Origin: Thermocaproicibacter sp041859875
Lineage (GTDB): Bacteria; Bacillota; Clostridia; Oscillospirales; Acutalibacteraceae
Direction: 5' to 3'
Length of the DNA stretch: 64,000 bases
Assembly: GCA_041859875.1 (NCBI GenBank)
Contig: JBFLFY010000010.1
Location: 6,049-70,048, forward strand
Part shown: piece by piece, positions 26,074 to 34,868 of the stretch
Position numbering within the stretch: position 1 is the first letter of the stretch
Layout: every line of letters starts with the position of its first letter
Program-made: the position numbers and the translations under genes
The notes under the pieces: model-generated
Databases searched by the model: none
Told to the model about the DNA's origin: nothing
Seen by the model: only the letters and a program-made list of their open reading frames with translations

Positions 26074-27168
26074 TCATGATTTCTGCGGTTCTTCCGCCAA
26101 GATTGTTCCTCCGCCAAGCACATTTTCTTCCTGATAAAAAACAGCCGCCTGCCCGGGCGTTACTGCACGCTGAGGCTCAGAAAAACGGACTTCGGCTTTT
26201 CCGTCTGCCAGCGGAGTAATCACCGCCGGGGCCGTAGACTGGCTGTAGCGCACCTTTACGTCGGCTTTCGTTGGACCTTTCAGCTTTTCCACGGAAATCA
26301 GGTTTAACCTCCCCACCATAAAACGGGTGCTGAACAAATCTTCGTTACTGCCAAGCACTACCGTGTTGGAGGCACAGTCTTTTCTCAGCACATATTTCGG
26401 CGATTCAAAGCTGAGGCCAAGGCCTTTCCTCTGGCCAACGGTGTAATGAATCAGGCCCTTGTGCGTACCAAGGACTCTGCCTTTTGAATCGACGAAATTT
26501 CCGGGCTTCGATTTCAGGCCCATTACATTTTCAAGAAAACCGGCATAGTTGCCATCCGGCACGAAGCAGATGTCTTCACTGTCCGGTTTATGGGCATTTA
26601 CAAAGCCATGCTCCGCCGCGATTTTTCGGACTTCATCTTTGCAGAGGCCGCCAAGTGGGAACAGCGTATGCGAAAGCACGTCCTGTTCCAGCGGATACAG
26701 AACATAAGTCTGGTCTTTGGAAGAATCTTTCGCTTTTTGCAGCAGGGCACGGCCGCTTTTTTCGTTGCATCCTGTGCGGGCATAATGGCCGGTGGCAATG
26801 AAGTCGAACCCGAGCAGCCGGGCACGCCGAAGCATCAGCCCAAACTTAATATATCGGTTGCACTCGATGCACGGGTTGGGCGTCCCGCCGGTTTCGTACC
26901 CACGCGTAAACCGCCCAATGACCTCTTTTTGAAACTCTTCCCCAAAGTTGAAAACATAATGTTCTATGCCAAGGCGTTCGCAGACACTGCGCGCGTCTTC
27001 CACATCGGCCAGTGAACAGCAGGTGCGCGTATGTTCTTCGCCGATGTCTTCATTATTGTAAAGATGGAGGGTAACGCCCGCGACGTCATACCCCTGCTCC
27101 ATTAAAAGGCAGGCCGCAACGGAACTGTCAACTCCGCCGCTCATGCCCACAAGGACTTTTTTCTTCAT
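26074..27168 (-). CDS. mnmA: tRNA-specific 2-thiouridylase MnmA
   Basis: 364-residue enzyme that thiolates U34 of tRNA-Lys, -Glu and -Gln. The PP-loop is VLVGMSGGVDSSVAACLL, with the catalytic cysteines in NPCIECNRYIKF and DSEDICFVPDGNY. The start at 27168 has GGGAGAAAAAC upstream; the longer frame to 27210 lacks a binding site. It is the first gene of the operon and is paired with a dedicated cysteine desulfurase, as in other Firmicutes. Confidence 0.96.
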   Translation of the reverse strand: MKKKVLVGMSGGVDSSVAACLLMEQGYDVAGVTLHLYNNEDIGEEHTRTCCSLADVEDARSVCERLGIEHYVFNFGEEFQKEVIGRFTRGYETGGTPNPCIECNRYIKFGLMLRRARLLGFDFIATGHYARTGCNEKSGRALLQKAKDSSKDQTYVLYPLEQDVLSHTLFPLGGLCKDEVRKIAAEHGFVNAHKPDSEDICFVPDGNYAGFLENVMGLKSKPGNFVDSKGRVLGTHKGLIHYTVGQRKGLGLSFESPKYVLRKDCASNTVVLGSNEDLFSTRFMVGRLNLISVEKLKGPTKADVKVRYSQSTAPAVITPLADGKAEVRFSEPQRAVTPGQAAVFYQEENVLGGGTILAEEPQKS

Positions 27169-27218
27169 GTTTTTCTCCCTATTTTTTCCGGCCAGGCAGC
27201 CGGGTTTCATTGCCCTTT

Positions 27219-27247
27219 ATGATAAATTCAAAAGCGGCATCTGTCAA
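27219..27247 (-). promoter_or_regulatory. Promoter of the mnmA operon
   Basis: Minus strand TTGACA (27247-27242), 17-bp spacer, TATCAT (27224-27219), about 50 bp before mnmA. Confidence 0.8.
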
Positions 27248-27277
27248 GCTAGCGGTTAGGGTTCCTGTTTCGACTAT

Positions 27278-28558
27278 TTACACCTGTGTGTTATAAATAG
27301 CGGAAACTTCTTTCCTGTGCCCACCAATGACTATGACAGCCGCCAGCAGAACAATCCCCATACAGACGGAAAGTACCACACGGTTTGGCAGGATTGTCGC
27401 AAGCGCGCCGGAAACCAGCTCACCGACCAGCATCCCAACGGTGCAGAGCATATCAAAGATGCCGTTAAAACGGCCCTTTTTGTTATCCGGCACATAGCCT
27501 TGTGTGGCGGAAATGCGGATATTGTACGATGTGATACCCAGCATGCCAGTTACAAAACACATTGCCATCATGGCGGGAATTGGGCAATACAGGTAACTTC
27601 CGTCAAGTACGGAAATGACAATGTAGACGGTAAGCGCAATGCGGTACTTTGCTTTTGCAGGCAGCTTTATTTTATAATGTACGCCACCGCCAATGATGCG
27701 CCCCAGGACTGCCATGCCCCAAACGAGGAAATAAACATAAACTCCCTCTTTGAAGTTTGCTTTGAAATACGGCAGGGTAATCGCGGAATCTACCCCGCTG
27801 CCGAACGTGCTGAACGCAAAGTAAATTGCAATAGCAAAAAGGCCATTTTCGTGGAGCAGATATTTCATTCCTTCGTGCAGGTCTTCACGGAATCGATGGA
27901 TCCCGATGCTCAGCGCGGCCCTTCCCGGATTTTCGTCCTCCGCCCCGCATTTCTGAATCTGTGTTTCATCAACATGAATCTGTGTTTCCAAAACGGCGGC
28001 AGCCAAAAACGTCACCGCGTCAAAAATAAAGAGCGGAACAATGCCAACCCACCGGTAGACGATGGCGGAAACCGGCAGCATCACCATCGTCATCGTTTCG
28101 AGCGTGCTGGAAACCGAGTAAGCTTTGGAATAATTTCCTTCACTGATCAGCAGCGGATAGAAACTCTCATAGGCAACCTGATAAACACTGTCAAGCGTTC
28201 CAATCAGGAAACAGGCCACAAGAAAGGCTCCAAAGTTAAACCAGCCGGTATGTAAAATGACTGCAAACAGCGCATACAGCCCCGACGAAATAAAATCCAG
28301 CATATAAATTGCCCGCCTGCGGGAAGTGCGGTCAAGGAACGGCCCGGAAAGGACCGGCATCACAATCCTCGGGAGCATATAAACCGCCATGTAGAGCGCA
28401 AAATAAAAAGTCGAACCGGTGTAGTCCAGCACCAGCAGACTCATGGCGAACCCTGAAAGCGAATTGCCAAGCATGGAAATGACGCTGCCGACCGTTATAA
28501 GCGTAAAGTTGCGCGTCCACAGCTTCTGCTGCTTTGGTTTTTCCTGCAAAACCTTCAT
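27278..28558 (-). CDS. MFS transporter
   Basis: 426-residue protein with about twelve membrane segments of the MFS_3 (macrolide-efflux-like) type. Motifs include NSLSGFAMSLLVLDYTG in the first helix and GPFLDRTSRRRAIY in the loop 2-3 region. It is probably a drug or metabolite exporter; the substrate is unknown. The start is placed at ATG 28558, with a weak GGCAGGG upstream; the frame is open to 28669, but that stretch forms the hairpin behind the next gene. Confidence 0.87.
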   Translation of the reverse strand: MKVLQEKPKQQKLWTRNFTLITVGSVISMLGNSLSGFAMSLLVLDYTGSTFYFALYMAVYMLPRIVMPVLSGPFLDRTSRRRAIYMLDFISSGLYALFAVILHTGWFNFGAFLVACFLIGTLDSVYQVAYESFYPLLISEGNYSKAYSVSSTLETMTMVMLPVSAIVYRWVGIVPLFIFDAVTFLAAAVLETQIHVDETQIQKCGAEDENPGRAALSIGIHRFREDLHEGMKYLLHENGLFAIAIYFAFSTFGSGVDSAITLPYFKANFKEGVYVYFLVWGMAVLGRIIGGGVHYKIKLPAKAKYRIALTVYIVISVLDGSYLYCPIPAMMAMCFVTGMLGITSYNIRISATQGYVPDNKKGRFNGIFDMLCTVGMLVGELVSGALATILPNRVVLSVCMGIVLLAAVIVIGGHRKEVSAIYNTQV

Positions 28559-28640
28559 CTGAAAGAATACCCTGCCGCCAAGAGCGGCCTTTCGTTGATT
28601 TTGTAATTTTTTTAGAAATAAAATGTAAATATGGCAGAAG

Positions 28641-28660
28641 CAGCCGGTTTTATCCGGCTG
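28641..28660. terminator. Hairpin between the MFS and GT4 genes
   Basis: Perfect stem CAGCCGG/CCGGCTG with a TTTTAT loop, 10 bp beyond the GT4 stop. The following tract is T-poor on the minus strand, so termination may be partial. Confidence 0.5.
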
Positions 28661-28669
28661 TTTCATCAA

Positions 28670-29863
28670 TTATTCTCCGCTAATCAGTGCATACAGTTTT
28701 TGCAGTTCCCCTTCATTGGAATACGTTTCTTGGGAGAGTGCCTCCGTAAAAGCCTTCCGGTGCTCTGCATGAAGCAGCAAATCCTCCAGCCCCTGCTCAA
28801 CGCCTTGCGGATTCATGGGGACAATCAGGCCGTTCTTTCCGGTTTGAATCTGGTCGGCCGCCGTGGAAAATGCAGTCACCAAGATTGGCCGCGTCATAAC
28901 CATTGCCTCATCAATGGCAATCGACTTGCCTTCGAAACGGCTCGGCTGCAGGTAAACGTCACACTGCTTAAGGTACGGGTACGGGTTCGGACGCTCGCCA
29001 AGGAAAAAGACGCGGTCTTCTACATCCAGCTCTTTTGCCATGGCTTTCAGCTTTCCTTCTTCCGGCCCCATGCCGATAATGTACCAACGAAACCCGATGC
29101 CTTTCTTCTTTAGAGCCGCCACCGCGGGCAAAGCGATGTCAAGCCCTTTCTGCTCGGAAATCCGGGCAATGGAAAGCACGCGCAGGCCGCTGTAATCATC
29201 CGAAAAGCCTTTGCCCTGCTCTGCCATGGAGCGCATGAACTTTTCCGAAATAATGTTGTAAACCACATGGCATTTCCCGGCAATTTCCGGGAAAACACGT
29301 TTTAAGGAATCAAGGCATCCTTCCGAAACTGTGCAGAGGGCGTCAAGCCTGTCCACATACGGACGGTCGATGTCACTGCAAAGGCCCATCGCTTCATAAT
29401 CGCCGTGAATAAAGCCGATTTTGACCCGGCTTTTTACTTTTGTAATATTATAGTAAATTGGCTGGCCTTCCATAAACGCAACGGCAGCATCGTACTCGCC
29501 TGGTTCAGGGCGGACAGCACGGCCTTCCCATTTCCACATTTTTCCGAGCCGCTCTCCCATTGTCCCACGGCGGCCCGCAAGTGAAACCATTAGGCGGCAC
29601 AGGGCTAGGACTGGATGCCCGCCGCGCAGCAGCGCGGGAAATGCCTGCCGGATATTAAGGCGGTACTCAGCCGGAAAAAGCGGCTTCAGCAGATGTACCT
29701 GCTTTGGCACACGTTCCAGAAAAAGCCCTTCGTTTGCAAAAAGCTGCAAATCTACATCGTATTTTTCATAATTGAACAGGGAAAGAATCGTAACAAGGCT
29801 TTTTTCGATTCCACCGCTGTGCAGGCTATAGTTGATAAATAAAATTTTCTTTTTTTTCGGCAT
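28670..29863 (-). CDS. Glycosyltransferase, GT4-like
   Basis: 397-residue GT-B glycosyltransferase. The N-terminal glycine-rich start is FINYSLHSGGIEKSLVTIL, the C-terminal domain opens SIARISEQKGLDIALP, and the E-x7-E nucleotide-sugar motif is FEGKSIAIDEAMVMTRPILV. It presumably adds a sugar to a surface polysaccharide unit on the cytoplasmic face. The start has TAGGAGC upstream. It is the promoter-distal gene of a three-gene run with a GT2 and a GT-like gene. Confidence 0.9.
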   Translation of the reverse strand: MPKKKKILFINYSLHSGGIEKSLVTILSLFNYEKYDVDLQLFANEGLFLERVPKQVHLLKPLFPAEYRLNIRQAFPALLRGGHPVLALCRLMVSLAGRRGTMGERLGKMWKWEGRAVRPEPGEYDAAVAFMEGQPIYYNITKVKSRVKIGFIHGDYEAMGLCSDIDRPYVDRLDALCTVSEGCLDSLKRVFPEIAGKCHVVYNIISEKFMRSMAEQGKGFSDDYSGLRVLSIARISEQKGLDIALPAVAALKKKGIGFRWYIIGMGPEEGKLKAMAKELDVEDRVFFLGERPNPYPYLKQCDVYLQPSRFEGKSIAIDEAMVMTRPILVTAFSTAADQIQTGKNGLIVPMNPQGVEQGLEDLLLHAEHRKAFTEALSQETYSNEGELQKLYALISGE

Positions 29864-29890
29864 GACTTGCTCCTAACGAATTGCTGCAAT

Positions 29891-30955
29891 TTATTTTTTC
29901 TGCTCGTTTTTCATAAGGATACGGGAATACGCGCGGTAAAACAGGTACACAAACGGCGTGAAGTGCAGGCGCAGAACATGAAAAACAATTCTGTCTGCAC
30001 GGGAAGCGCGTTTTAAGTAATCAGACTTCACTGCCCGGCGCAAAACCGGGTTCTTCAAAATACCGTGCACCTCACGATAACGGCCGGCAAACTTTTGCGG
30101 GTTCATAGGGCTGAAACAGTTCACAAGCGCCGAATGTGCCGCATTACGCAGAAACCAGGCAAGGTGGCGCTCGCCGTACTTTTCCTGCAGGCCATGGTTT
30201 GTGAGAGTCTTTTCGACCGTTTTAAAACACTCCGTGAGCATCTCCATCTTATGCGGGCGGTAGCGTGTGCTAAGCGAATTTGGGTTATAGCGGTAATGGT
30301 AATATGCCCCGCCCACTACAAGGAGCCGCTGGCAGACGCAGTGCGCCATAATAGCAACCGGCAGATCCTCCAGCATGATTTTCTGCTCGTTGCCAAAGCG
30401 GATATGGTTTGCCGTAAACCAGCTGCGCAGGTACATGCGGCGCGTGGAACATCCCAGCATTTCCACTTTGCGCCAAGGCCCGTCCTGCTGGTCGGGTCCA
30501 ATCATTTCAGACAGCATTTTTTCACGGATGGCCTCGCCGTACTCCGGGTAATTAACCGGCAGACTGCACTCACGGTGTTCCATGCGCTCCATATTCTCAC
30601 GCACATAATTAAAAACGACAAGGTCGGCACGGTAAGATTCCGCAAGCGAATACAGGTCACGGAACATATCCTCGTCTACCCAGTCGTCGGAGTCAATGAA
30701 AAGCAGGTATTTCCCCGTAGCATGCTCCACACCGTAGTTTCGGGTATCGCCAAGGCCGCCGTGGGGTTTGTCGAGCACCCTCACACGACGGTCAAATTCA
30801 TAGCTTCTTGCGGCTTTAAGGGAGCCGTCGGTTGAAGCATCATTTACAAGTAAAAGCTCAAAATCCGTAAAACTCTGCGCCAGAATACTCTTTACACAGT
30901 CGTCCAAGTATTTTTCTACGTTGTAGACCGGTACTATCACGCTTATCTGCGGCAA
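29891..30955 (-). CDS. Glycosyltransferase family 2 protein
   Basis: 354-residue GT-A transferase. It opens ISVIVPVYNVEKYLDDCVKS, with VNDASTDGS and the metal-binding LLFIDSDDWVDEDMF, followed by a C-terminal extension of about 150 residues lacking clear membrane helices. The start is TTG at 30955, seven bases after GGAGG, which itself lies in the last codons of the upstream gene; a TTG six bases earlier is too close. Coupled to the preceding gene. Confidence 0.92.
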   Translation of the reverse strand: MPQISVIVPVYNVEKYLDDCVKSILAQSFTDFELLLVNDASTDGSLKAARSYEFDRRVRVLDKPHGGLGDTRNYGVEHATGKYLLFIDSDDWVDEDMFRDLYSLAESYRADLVVFNYVRENMERMEHRECSLPVNYPEYGEAIREKMLSEMIGPDQQDGPWRKVEMLGCSTRRMYLRSWFTANHIRFGNEQKIMLEDLPVAIMAHCVCQRLLVVGGAYYHYRYNPNSLSTRYRPHKMEMLTECFKTVEKTLTNHGLQEKYGERHLAWFLRNAAHSALVNCFSPMNPQKFAGRYREVHGILKNPVLRRAVKSDYLKRASRADRIVFHVLRLHFTPFVYLFYRAYSRILMKNEQKK

Positions 30956-30957
30956 AA

Positions 30958-32139
30958 TCAAACCTCCAATTTTCCGGTAACTGTAAACAGAAGAATCCTC
31001 TTCATAATAATGCGCCAGTCAAAATGCTCTTCCGCAAAGCGGCGCTCCTGCTGAACAAGCCCGGCATTAAAGCGGCAGCGCCATGCGAATCCGCTTACAA
31101 GCTCCATATTAACAGGCGCGTCAAAATTCGGAAGTTTCATGGCAAATGGAACTTCCCTGCCGAGGCCAACGTCTTCATAAGCATAAATAAATGGGATTCC
31201 CGCGGCACAGAAAAGCTTGGTAAGATAAGGGGAATGATAAATTGTGCCGCTTTTATAGAGACCCAAATTGGAAGCAGCAACCGTGTGCGTACAACACAGG
31301 CTGTTCATCTGCTCCATATTTTTCAGTTCAATAAAATGAATGCACTGTGACGCGCAGGTTTGTTCTGCTTCAGCGCGGAGAGGCTTAAGGTCTTCCTCGC
31401 GGCCAGCAACATCCAATGCAATCGGTTCACGGTGAGTATTGTTCCGGCAGTACTGGTCAAGTCCATGGAAGAGCCTTTCAAAACCACAGAGGAGCGGGTC
31501 TTCCACAACGGCCAATATGGTAATGGGGTCCTCCAGACTTTCGCTGCCGGAACGCACATGGAATTTACTCACGCAAGTTCCGCGGCTGACAGAAACAGCC
31601 GGGACCCCATAAATGCTGTGTATCGGCAGTTCGAAGGAAACGGCTGAATCCACCCAGCTTGTAATGCCAATTTTATTGGCCCGCTGCCGCAGCAGTTTTC
31701 CATAAAGGTTCAAATTGGTGAGCAGGCTTTTGCGCTGACCTTTTTGCTGCATCTCATGATGATACATTTCCTCAAAAGGGTAAACAGTCGGCTCATAAAT
31801 GACTTTAGCCCCAAATTTCTGGTTTTTCACGGCCATCGCAATCTTTGCAAGATCAGAGTGCAAAAGCCTGCTTTTAAGGTAGAGAAAGTCATAGGCATCT
31901 TCATGATGTAAAAAATTTAGTACATAAGAGCAAAAATTGTGAGTGGAATTTTTTTTGTTTAAAAAACCAACCTGCCTTTTTTCGTTGCCAATGCAGCTGA
32001 CAATGCTGGTTCCGTCACGGCAGATATAGTCCGCCTGATTTCCCATTTGACGCACGCCGCCAACTTTATAAACAACGTCCTGCCGAAACAGCTCCGAACT
32101 GAAATCCACAGGGTCGATTCCAACATAAAGGAATCTCAT
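30958..32139 (-). CDS. Glycosyltransferase-like protein, copy 2 of a paralogous pair
   Basis: 393 residues, the same length as its paralogue at 36146-37327. Shared landmarks are the N-terminal MRFLYV/MKFLYA, the segment CAAGIPFIYAYED in the last quarter, and the ending FDWRIIMKRIL. The layout resembles a GT-B glycosyltransferase but I see no clear E-x7-E motif, so enzymatic activity is inferred. It is followed immediately by the GT2 gene. The start at 32139 has a G-rich GGGGTGGGG upstream. Confidence 0.7.
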   Translation of the reverse strand: MRFLYVGIDPVDFSSELFRQDVVYKVGGVRQMGNQADYICRDGTSIVSCIGNEKRQVGFLNKKNSTHNFCSYVLNFLHHEDAYDFLYLKSRLLHSDLAKIAMAVKNQKFGAKVIYEPTVYPFEEMYHHEMQQKGQRKSLLTNLNLYGKLLRQRANKIGITSWVDSAVSFELPIHSIYGVPAVSVSRGTCVSKFHVRSGSESLEDPITILAVVEDPLLCGFERLFHGLDQYCRNNTHREPIALDVAGREEDLKPLRAEAEQTCASQCIHFIELKNMEQMNSLCCTHTVAASNLGLYKSGTIYHSPYLTKLFCAAGIPFIYAYEDVGLGREVPFAMKLPNFDAPVNMELVSGFAWRCRFNAGLVQQERRFAEEHFDWRIIMKRILLFTVTGKLEV

Positions 32140-32216
32140 AACCCCACCCCCCACAACACTTTGCAACAGCCAGTTCTATTCTGAGTGACAAGGTTTCGTG
32201 CTTCTTTACAAAATGG

Positions 32217-32245
32217 ATTATACCATTTTTTCAGTTACGGAACAA
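32217..32245 (-). promoter_or_regulatory. Promoter of the minus-strand glycosyltransferase run
   Basis: Minus strand TTGTTC (32245-32240), 17-bp spacer, TATAAT (32222-32217). Confidence 0.65.
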
Positions 32246-32300
32246 GGCTTTTGTTCGAATTTGCCGTTCCTTTCCGCGTGGTTTTTCCCGGTAGGCGCCG

Positions 32301-32329
32301 TTGAAATTCGGAATAGGGTATGCTATGCT
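32301..32329 (+). promoter_or_regulatory. Promoter of the divergent GT4 gene
   Basis: TTGAAA (32301-32306), 17-bp spacer, TATGCT (32324-32329), 30 bp before the start codon. Confidence 0.65.
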
Positions 32330-32359
32330 TGTAGCATTGAAAAAATGGAGTGATTCTGG

Positions 32360-33616
32360 ATGAAAAACTGCCTTGTATTTTTGACAAAAACCTTCCCATT
32401 TGACACAGGGGAAGAATTTATCGCGAACGAGCTTCCAGCACTTTCGCGGGAATTTGAAAAAATATTTCTTCTGCCTACCTCGGTCGCGGAACACGCGTTG
32501 CAAACCCGAAATGTACCGGAAAACACTGTTGTGTGCCCTATCCGCGCATCAGCAGTTATGCAGGAACTGAAGCCGCTTGCCGCCCGGTATTTTTTCAGCC
32601 TGCCCCAGGAATACAAAAGCCTGCAGGAAAGCCTTGCCGTTGGGCATTCGCCGAAACGCCGGGCCTTCCTCTGCTATTTTGCCGCTAAAGGGGCTGTGGT
32701 CGCGCAAAAAGCAGCCGCTCTGCTGAAAGATGCCGGGCTTAACGAATGCGGCGGTGTGACATTCTACAGCTACTGGCTTTACGACACAGCGCTTGCCGCG
32801 CTGAAACTGAAAGCCTCGTGCAAGGCGGAAAAATGCCTTGCCTTCAGCCGAGCCCACCGTTATGACCTTTACCCCGAACACAGCCGCTTCGGCTACCTGC
32901 CCCTGCGGAATTACCTGCTGAAAGGCCTTGACGGCGTTTTTCCATGCTCGGAGGATGGAAGCGTTTGCCTAAAAAAGGCCTGCCCGGAGTATGCCGCAAA
33001 AATTCACACAGCCTACCTTGGGACAAAAGATTTTGGCACCGGCCCTTCCAGTTCAGAGGGAGCGTTCCACATCGTAAGCTGCTGCCACATTTCGCCTGTG
33101 AAGCGTGTCGAGCTTTTGGCACAGGCGCTGGGCAAACTTTCCGGCAGCGGCCTGCAGCTGAAATGGACTCACTGCGGCGGAGGCGACGGCCTGGAAGCGC
33201 TGAAAAGCTATGCAAAGGAAAACCTTGCCTTTTTGGACGCTAAGCTGCCCGGTGAAGTAAAAAATGACCGTCTGATGGAGCTTTACCGCAGCACTCCTGT
33301 TGATTTATTTGTTAATACAAGCAGTTCGGAAGGCCTTCCCGTCAGCATTATGGAGGCCTGCTCCTTCGGAATTCCTGCACTTGCTACGAATGTAGGCGGC
33401 ACGTCGGAAATTGTGCGGGATGGTGAAAACGGCTTCCTTTTGAAGCCCGATTTCACTGTGGAAGCTCTGGCGCAAAAGATTGAGCAGATTTGCCGCATGA
33501 CAGCAGAAGAGCGGAATTCCCTGCGAACTGCTTCCCGCAAAATCTGGGAAGAGAACTTTAATGCAGAGAAAAATTATGCCCGTTTTGCGGAGAGAATTGA
33601 CGCACTGCATCATTGA
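32360..33616 (+). CDS. Glycosyltransferase GT4, copy 2 of a paralogous pair
   Basis: 418-residue GT-B enzyme with the retaining-transferase motif SSSEGLPVSIMEACSFGIPA and then LATNVGGTSEIVRDGENGF. It is clearly paralogous to the gene at 37343-38560 (shared TKTFPFDTGEEF versus THAYPYDAGEDF, and RAHRYDLYPEHSRFGYLPLR versus RAHGFDIHSERSKHGYLPMR). It is divergent from its neighbour, the only plus-strand gene in the locus. TGGAGTGA precedes the start. Confidence 0.9.
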   Translation: MKNCLVFLTKTFPFDTGEEFIANELPALSREFEKIFLLPTSVAEHALQTRNVPENTVVCPIRASAVMQELKPLAARYFFSLPQEYKSLQESLAVGHSPKRRAFLCYFAAKGAVVAQKAAALLKDAGLNECGGVTFYSYWLYDTALAALKLKASCKAEKCLAFSRAHRYDLYPEHSRFGYLPLRNYLLKGLDGVFPCSEDGSVCLKKACPEYAAKIHTAYLGTKDFGTGPSSSEGAFHIVSCCHISPVKRVELLAQALGKLSGSGLQLKWTHCGGGDGLEALKSYAKENLAFLDAKLPGEVKNDRLMELYRSTPVDLFVNTSSSEGLPVSIMEACSFGIPALATNVGGTSEIVRDGENGFLLKPDFTVEALAQKIEQICRMTAEERNSLRTASRKIWEENFNAEKNYARFAERIDALHH

Positions 33617-33641
33617 CGCACAAATAGCACCGGCAGACGTG

Positions 33642-33680
33642 AAGAAGGGACTGTTTTCCAGCAGCCCCTTCTTCTGTGTT
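33642..33680. terminator. Hairpin after the GT4 gene
   Basis: AGAAGGGACTG pairs imperfectly with CAGCCCCTTCT around a short loop between convergent genes; T-rich tail TGTGTTTG. Confidence 0.55.
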
Positions 33681-33683
33681 TGC

Positions 33684-34064
33684 TTATAAAATATTTTGTA
33701 AGTTTGGAATTTCCGATTCGTTCAAATAGGAAATCTGCACAAGGCCACGGTCACATTCCGAAAGGAAAGAATCGTCGGCGCCCTCCTTGCAGAGAGCCGG
33801 CAAAAGGGCCAGTGTCTGGTCTATTTCCTCCAGTTGGCTGTGTATCATATAAGTACACAGCGCCTGGTGCGCATTCTTCCAATCCTGCGAAGCTTTCAGG
33901 CTCAGCGCATACGCAGCCGCCGAGTCACCGCTTTCTTCCGCTTTCTTTGCCATTGTAACCGTCTGTGCCATCTGTGCTGTCACATCCTGTGTGTGGCGCA
34001 GCCCAATGATGCAAATGGTCAGACTGATAACCGCTAAAATGACAGCCGCCCATATTCGCTTCAT
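33684..34064 (-). CDS. DUF4363 family protein
   Basis: 126-residue protein with one N-terminal membrane anchor (IWAAVILAVISLTICIIG) and an extracytoplasmic helical domain. It resembles the DUF4363 family, usually encoded beside DUF421 proteins. It overlaps the upstream gene by four bases (ATGA), so the two proteins are produced together and may interact in the membrane. Function unknown. Confidence 0.75.
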   Translation of the reverse strand: MKRIWAAVILAVISLTICIIGLRHTQDVTAQMAQTVTMAKKAEESGDSAAAYALSLKASQDWKNAHQALCTYMIHSQLEEIDQTLALLPALCKEGADDSFLSECDRGLVQISYLNESEIPNLQNIL

Positions 34065-34738
34065 GCTGCTCCATCCTTTCGAACAATGAAGAAATCGCCG
34101 GCAGCGTTGGCCGTCATCAAGAAGACTTCCGAAAGCTCTATGCTCTGATTCTCCAGCACGTCAGACACCCATTTTCGATTCTGGCGGCAGAGCGCCAAAG
34201 ACAAATCTGAGATTTTGCCATCGCTTACTACAACCGCTTCAAGGCCCTTATCCGGCTGAACAACATTCAGGGCCTCCGCGGTTGGCTGCGCTTTTTCCGG
34301 TTTTTTAATGACACTGATTTTTCCGTTTGTTTCCACAATAGCATAGGCAATATCTTCAATGCTGAAAACATCTTTCTGGCGCAGCTGCTCAAAGAGATCT
34401 TCCGTCGTCATACGCAGGCGCGCCATCTCGCTCTGCTGAACTTTTCCATCATAGATCACAATAATAGGCCTTCCGCAGATAGCCCGGCGGAAATGGGGAA
34501 ACTTCAGCATAGCGCAGGACACCGCCATTTCGCCGATAACCAGCACCGCAATCGGGATAAGGCCGCTGAGAAGAGGCTGGCCGCTGTCCTGCATTGGTAT
34601 GGCAGCCAGGTTTGAAATCAGCAGCGTAACTACAAGTTCGCTCGTCTGCATTTCGCTGATTTGCCGTTTGCCCATGAGGCGCACGGCTGCTATCACAACG
34701 GCATACAGCAGAATTGTACGAATAAAAGAGATTGCCAT
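34061..34738 (-). CDS. DUF421 domain-containing membrane protein
   Basis: 225-residue YetF/YdfR-like protein with about three N-terminal membrane segments, the motif AVRLMGKRQISEMQTSELVVTL, and a cytoplasmic domain with GRPIIVIYDGKV and LRQKDVFSIEDIAYAIVET, which is typical of DUF421. The family is linked to spore or envelope functions in Bacilli, but its biochemical role is unclear. It is the first gene of a two-gene unit with the DUF4363 protein. Confidence 0.9.
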   Translation of the reverse strand: MAISFIRTILLYAVVIAAVRLMGKRQISEMQTSELVVTLLISNLAAIPMQDSGQPLLSGLIPIAVLVIGEMAVSCAMLKFPHFRRAICGRPIIVIYDGKVQQSEMARLRMTTEDLFEQLRQKDVFSIEDIAYAIVETNGKISVIKKPEKAQPTAEALNVVQPDKGLEAVVVSDGKISDLSLALCRQNRKWVSDVLENQSIELSEVFLMTANAAGDFFIVRKDGAA

Positions 34739-34806
34739 TACTCCATCACCTGCAGTTTAGTATGCTGTGATTTCATCTGTCTATGCGTTTTGAACAAGTA
34801 CACAGC

Positions 34807-34845
34807 AGAAAAAGGGTTCCTGCCAGCTCAGGCAGAAACCCTTTG
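34807..34845 (-). terminator. Terminator after the Wzz/kinase-like gene
   Basis: Minus strand CAAAGGGTTTCTGCC and GGCAGGAACCCTTTTT form a long stem ending in a T tract. Confidence 0.85.
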
Positions 34846-34868
34846 ATTTTCGCTGATATGCATCTGTT

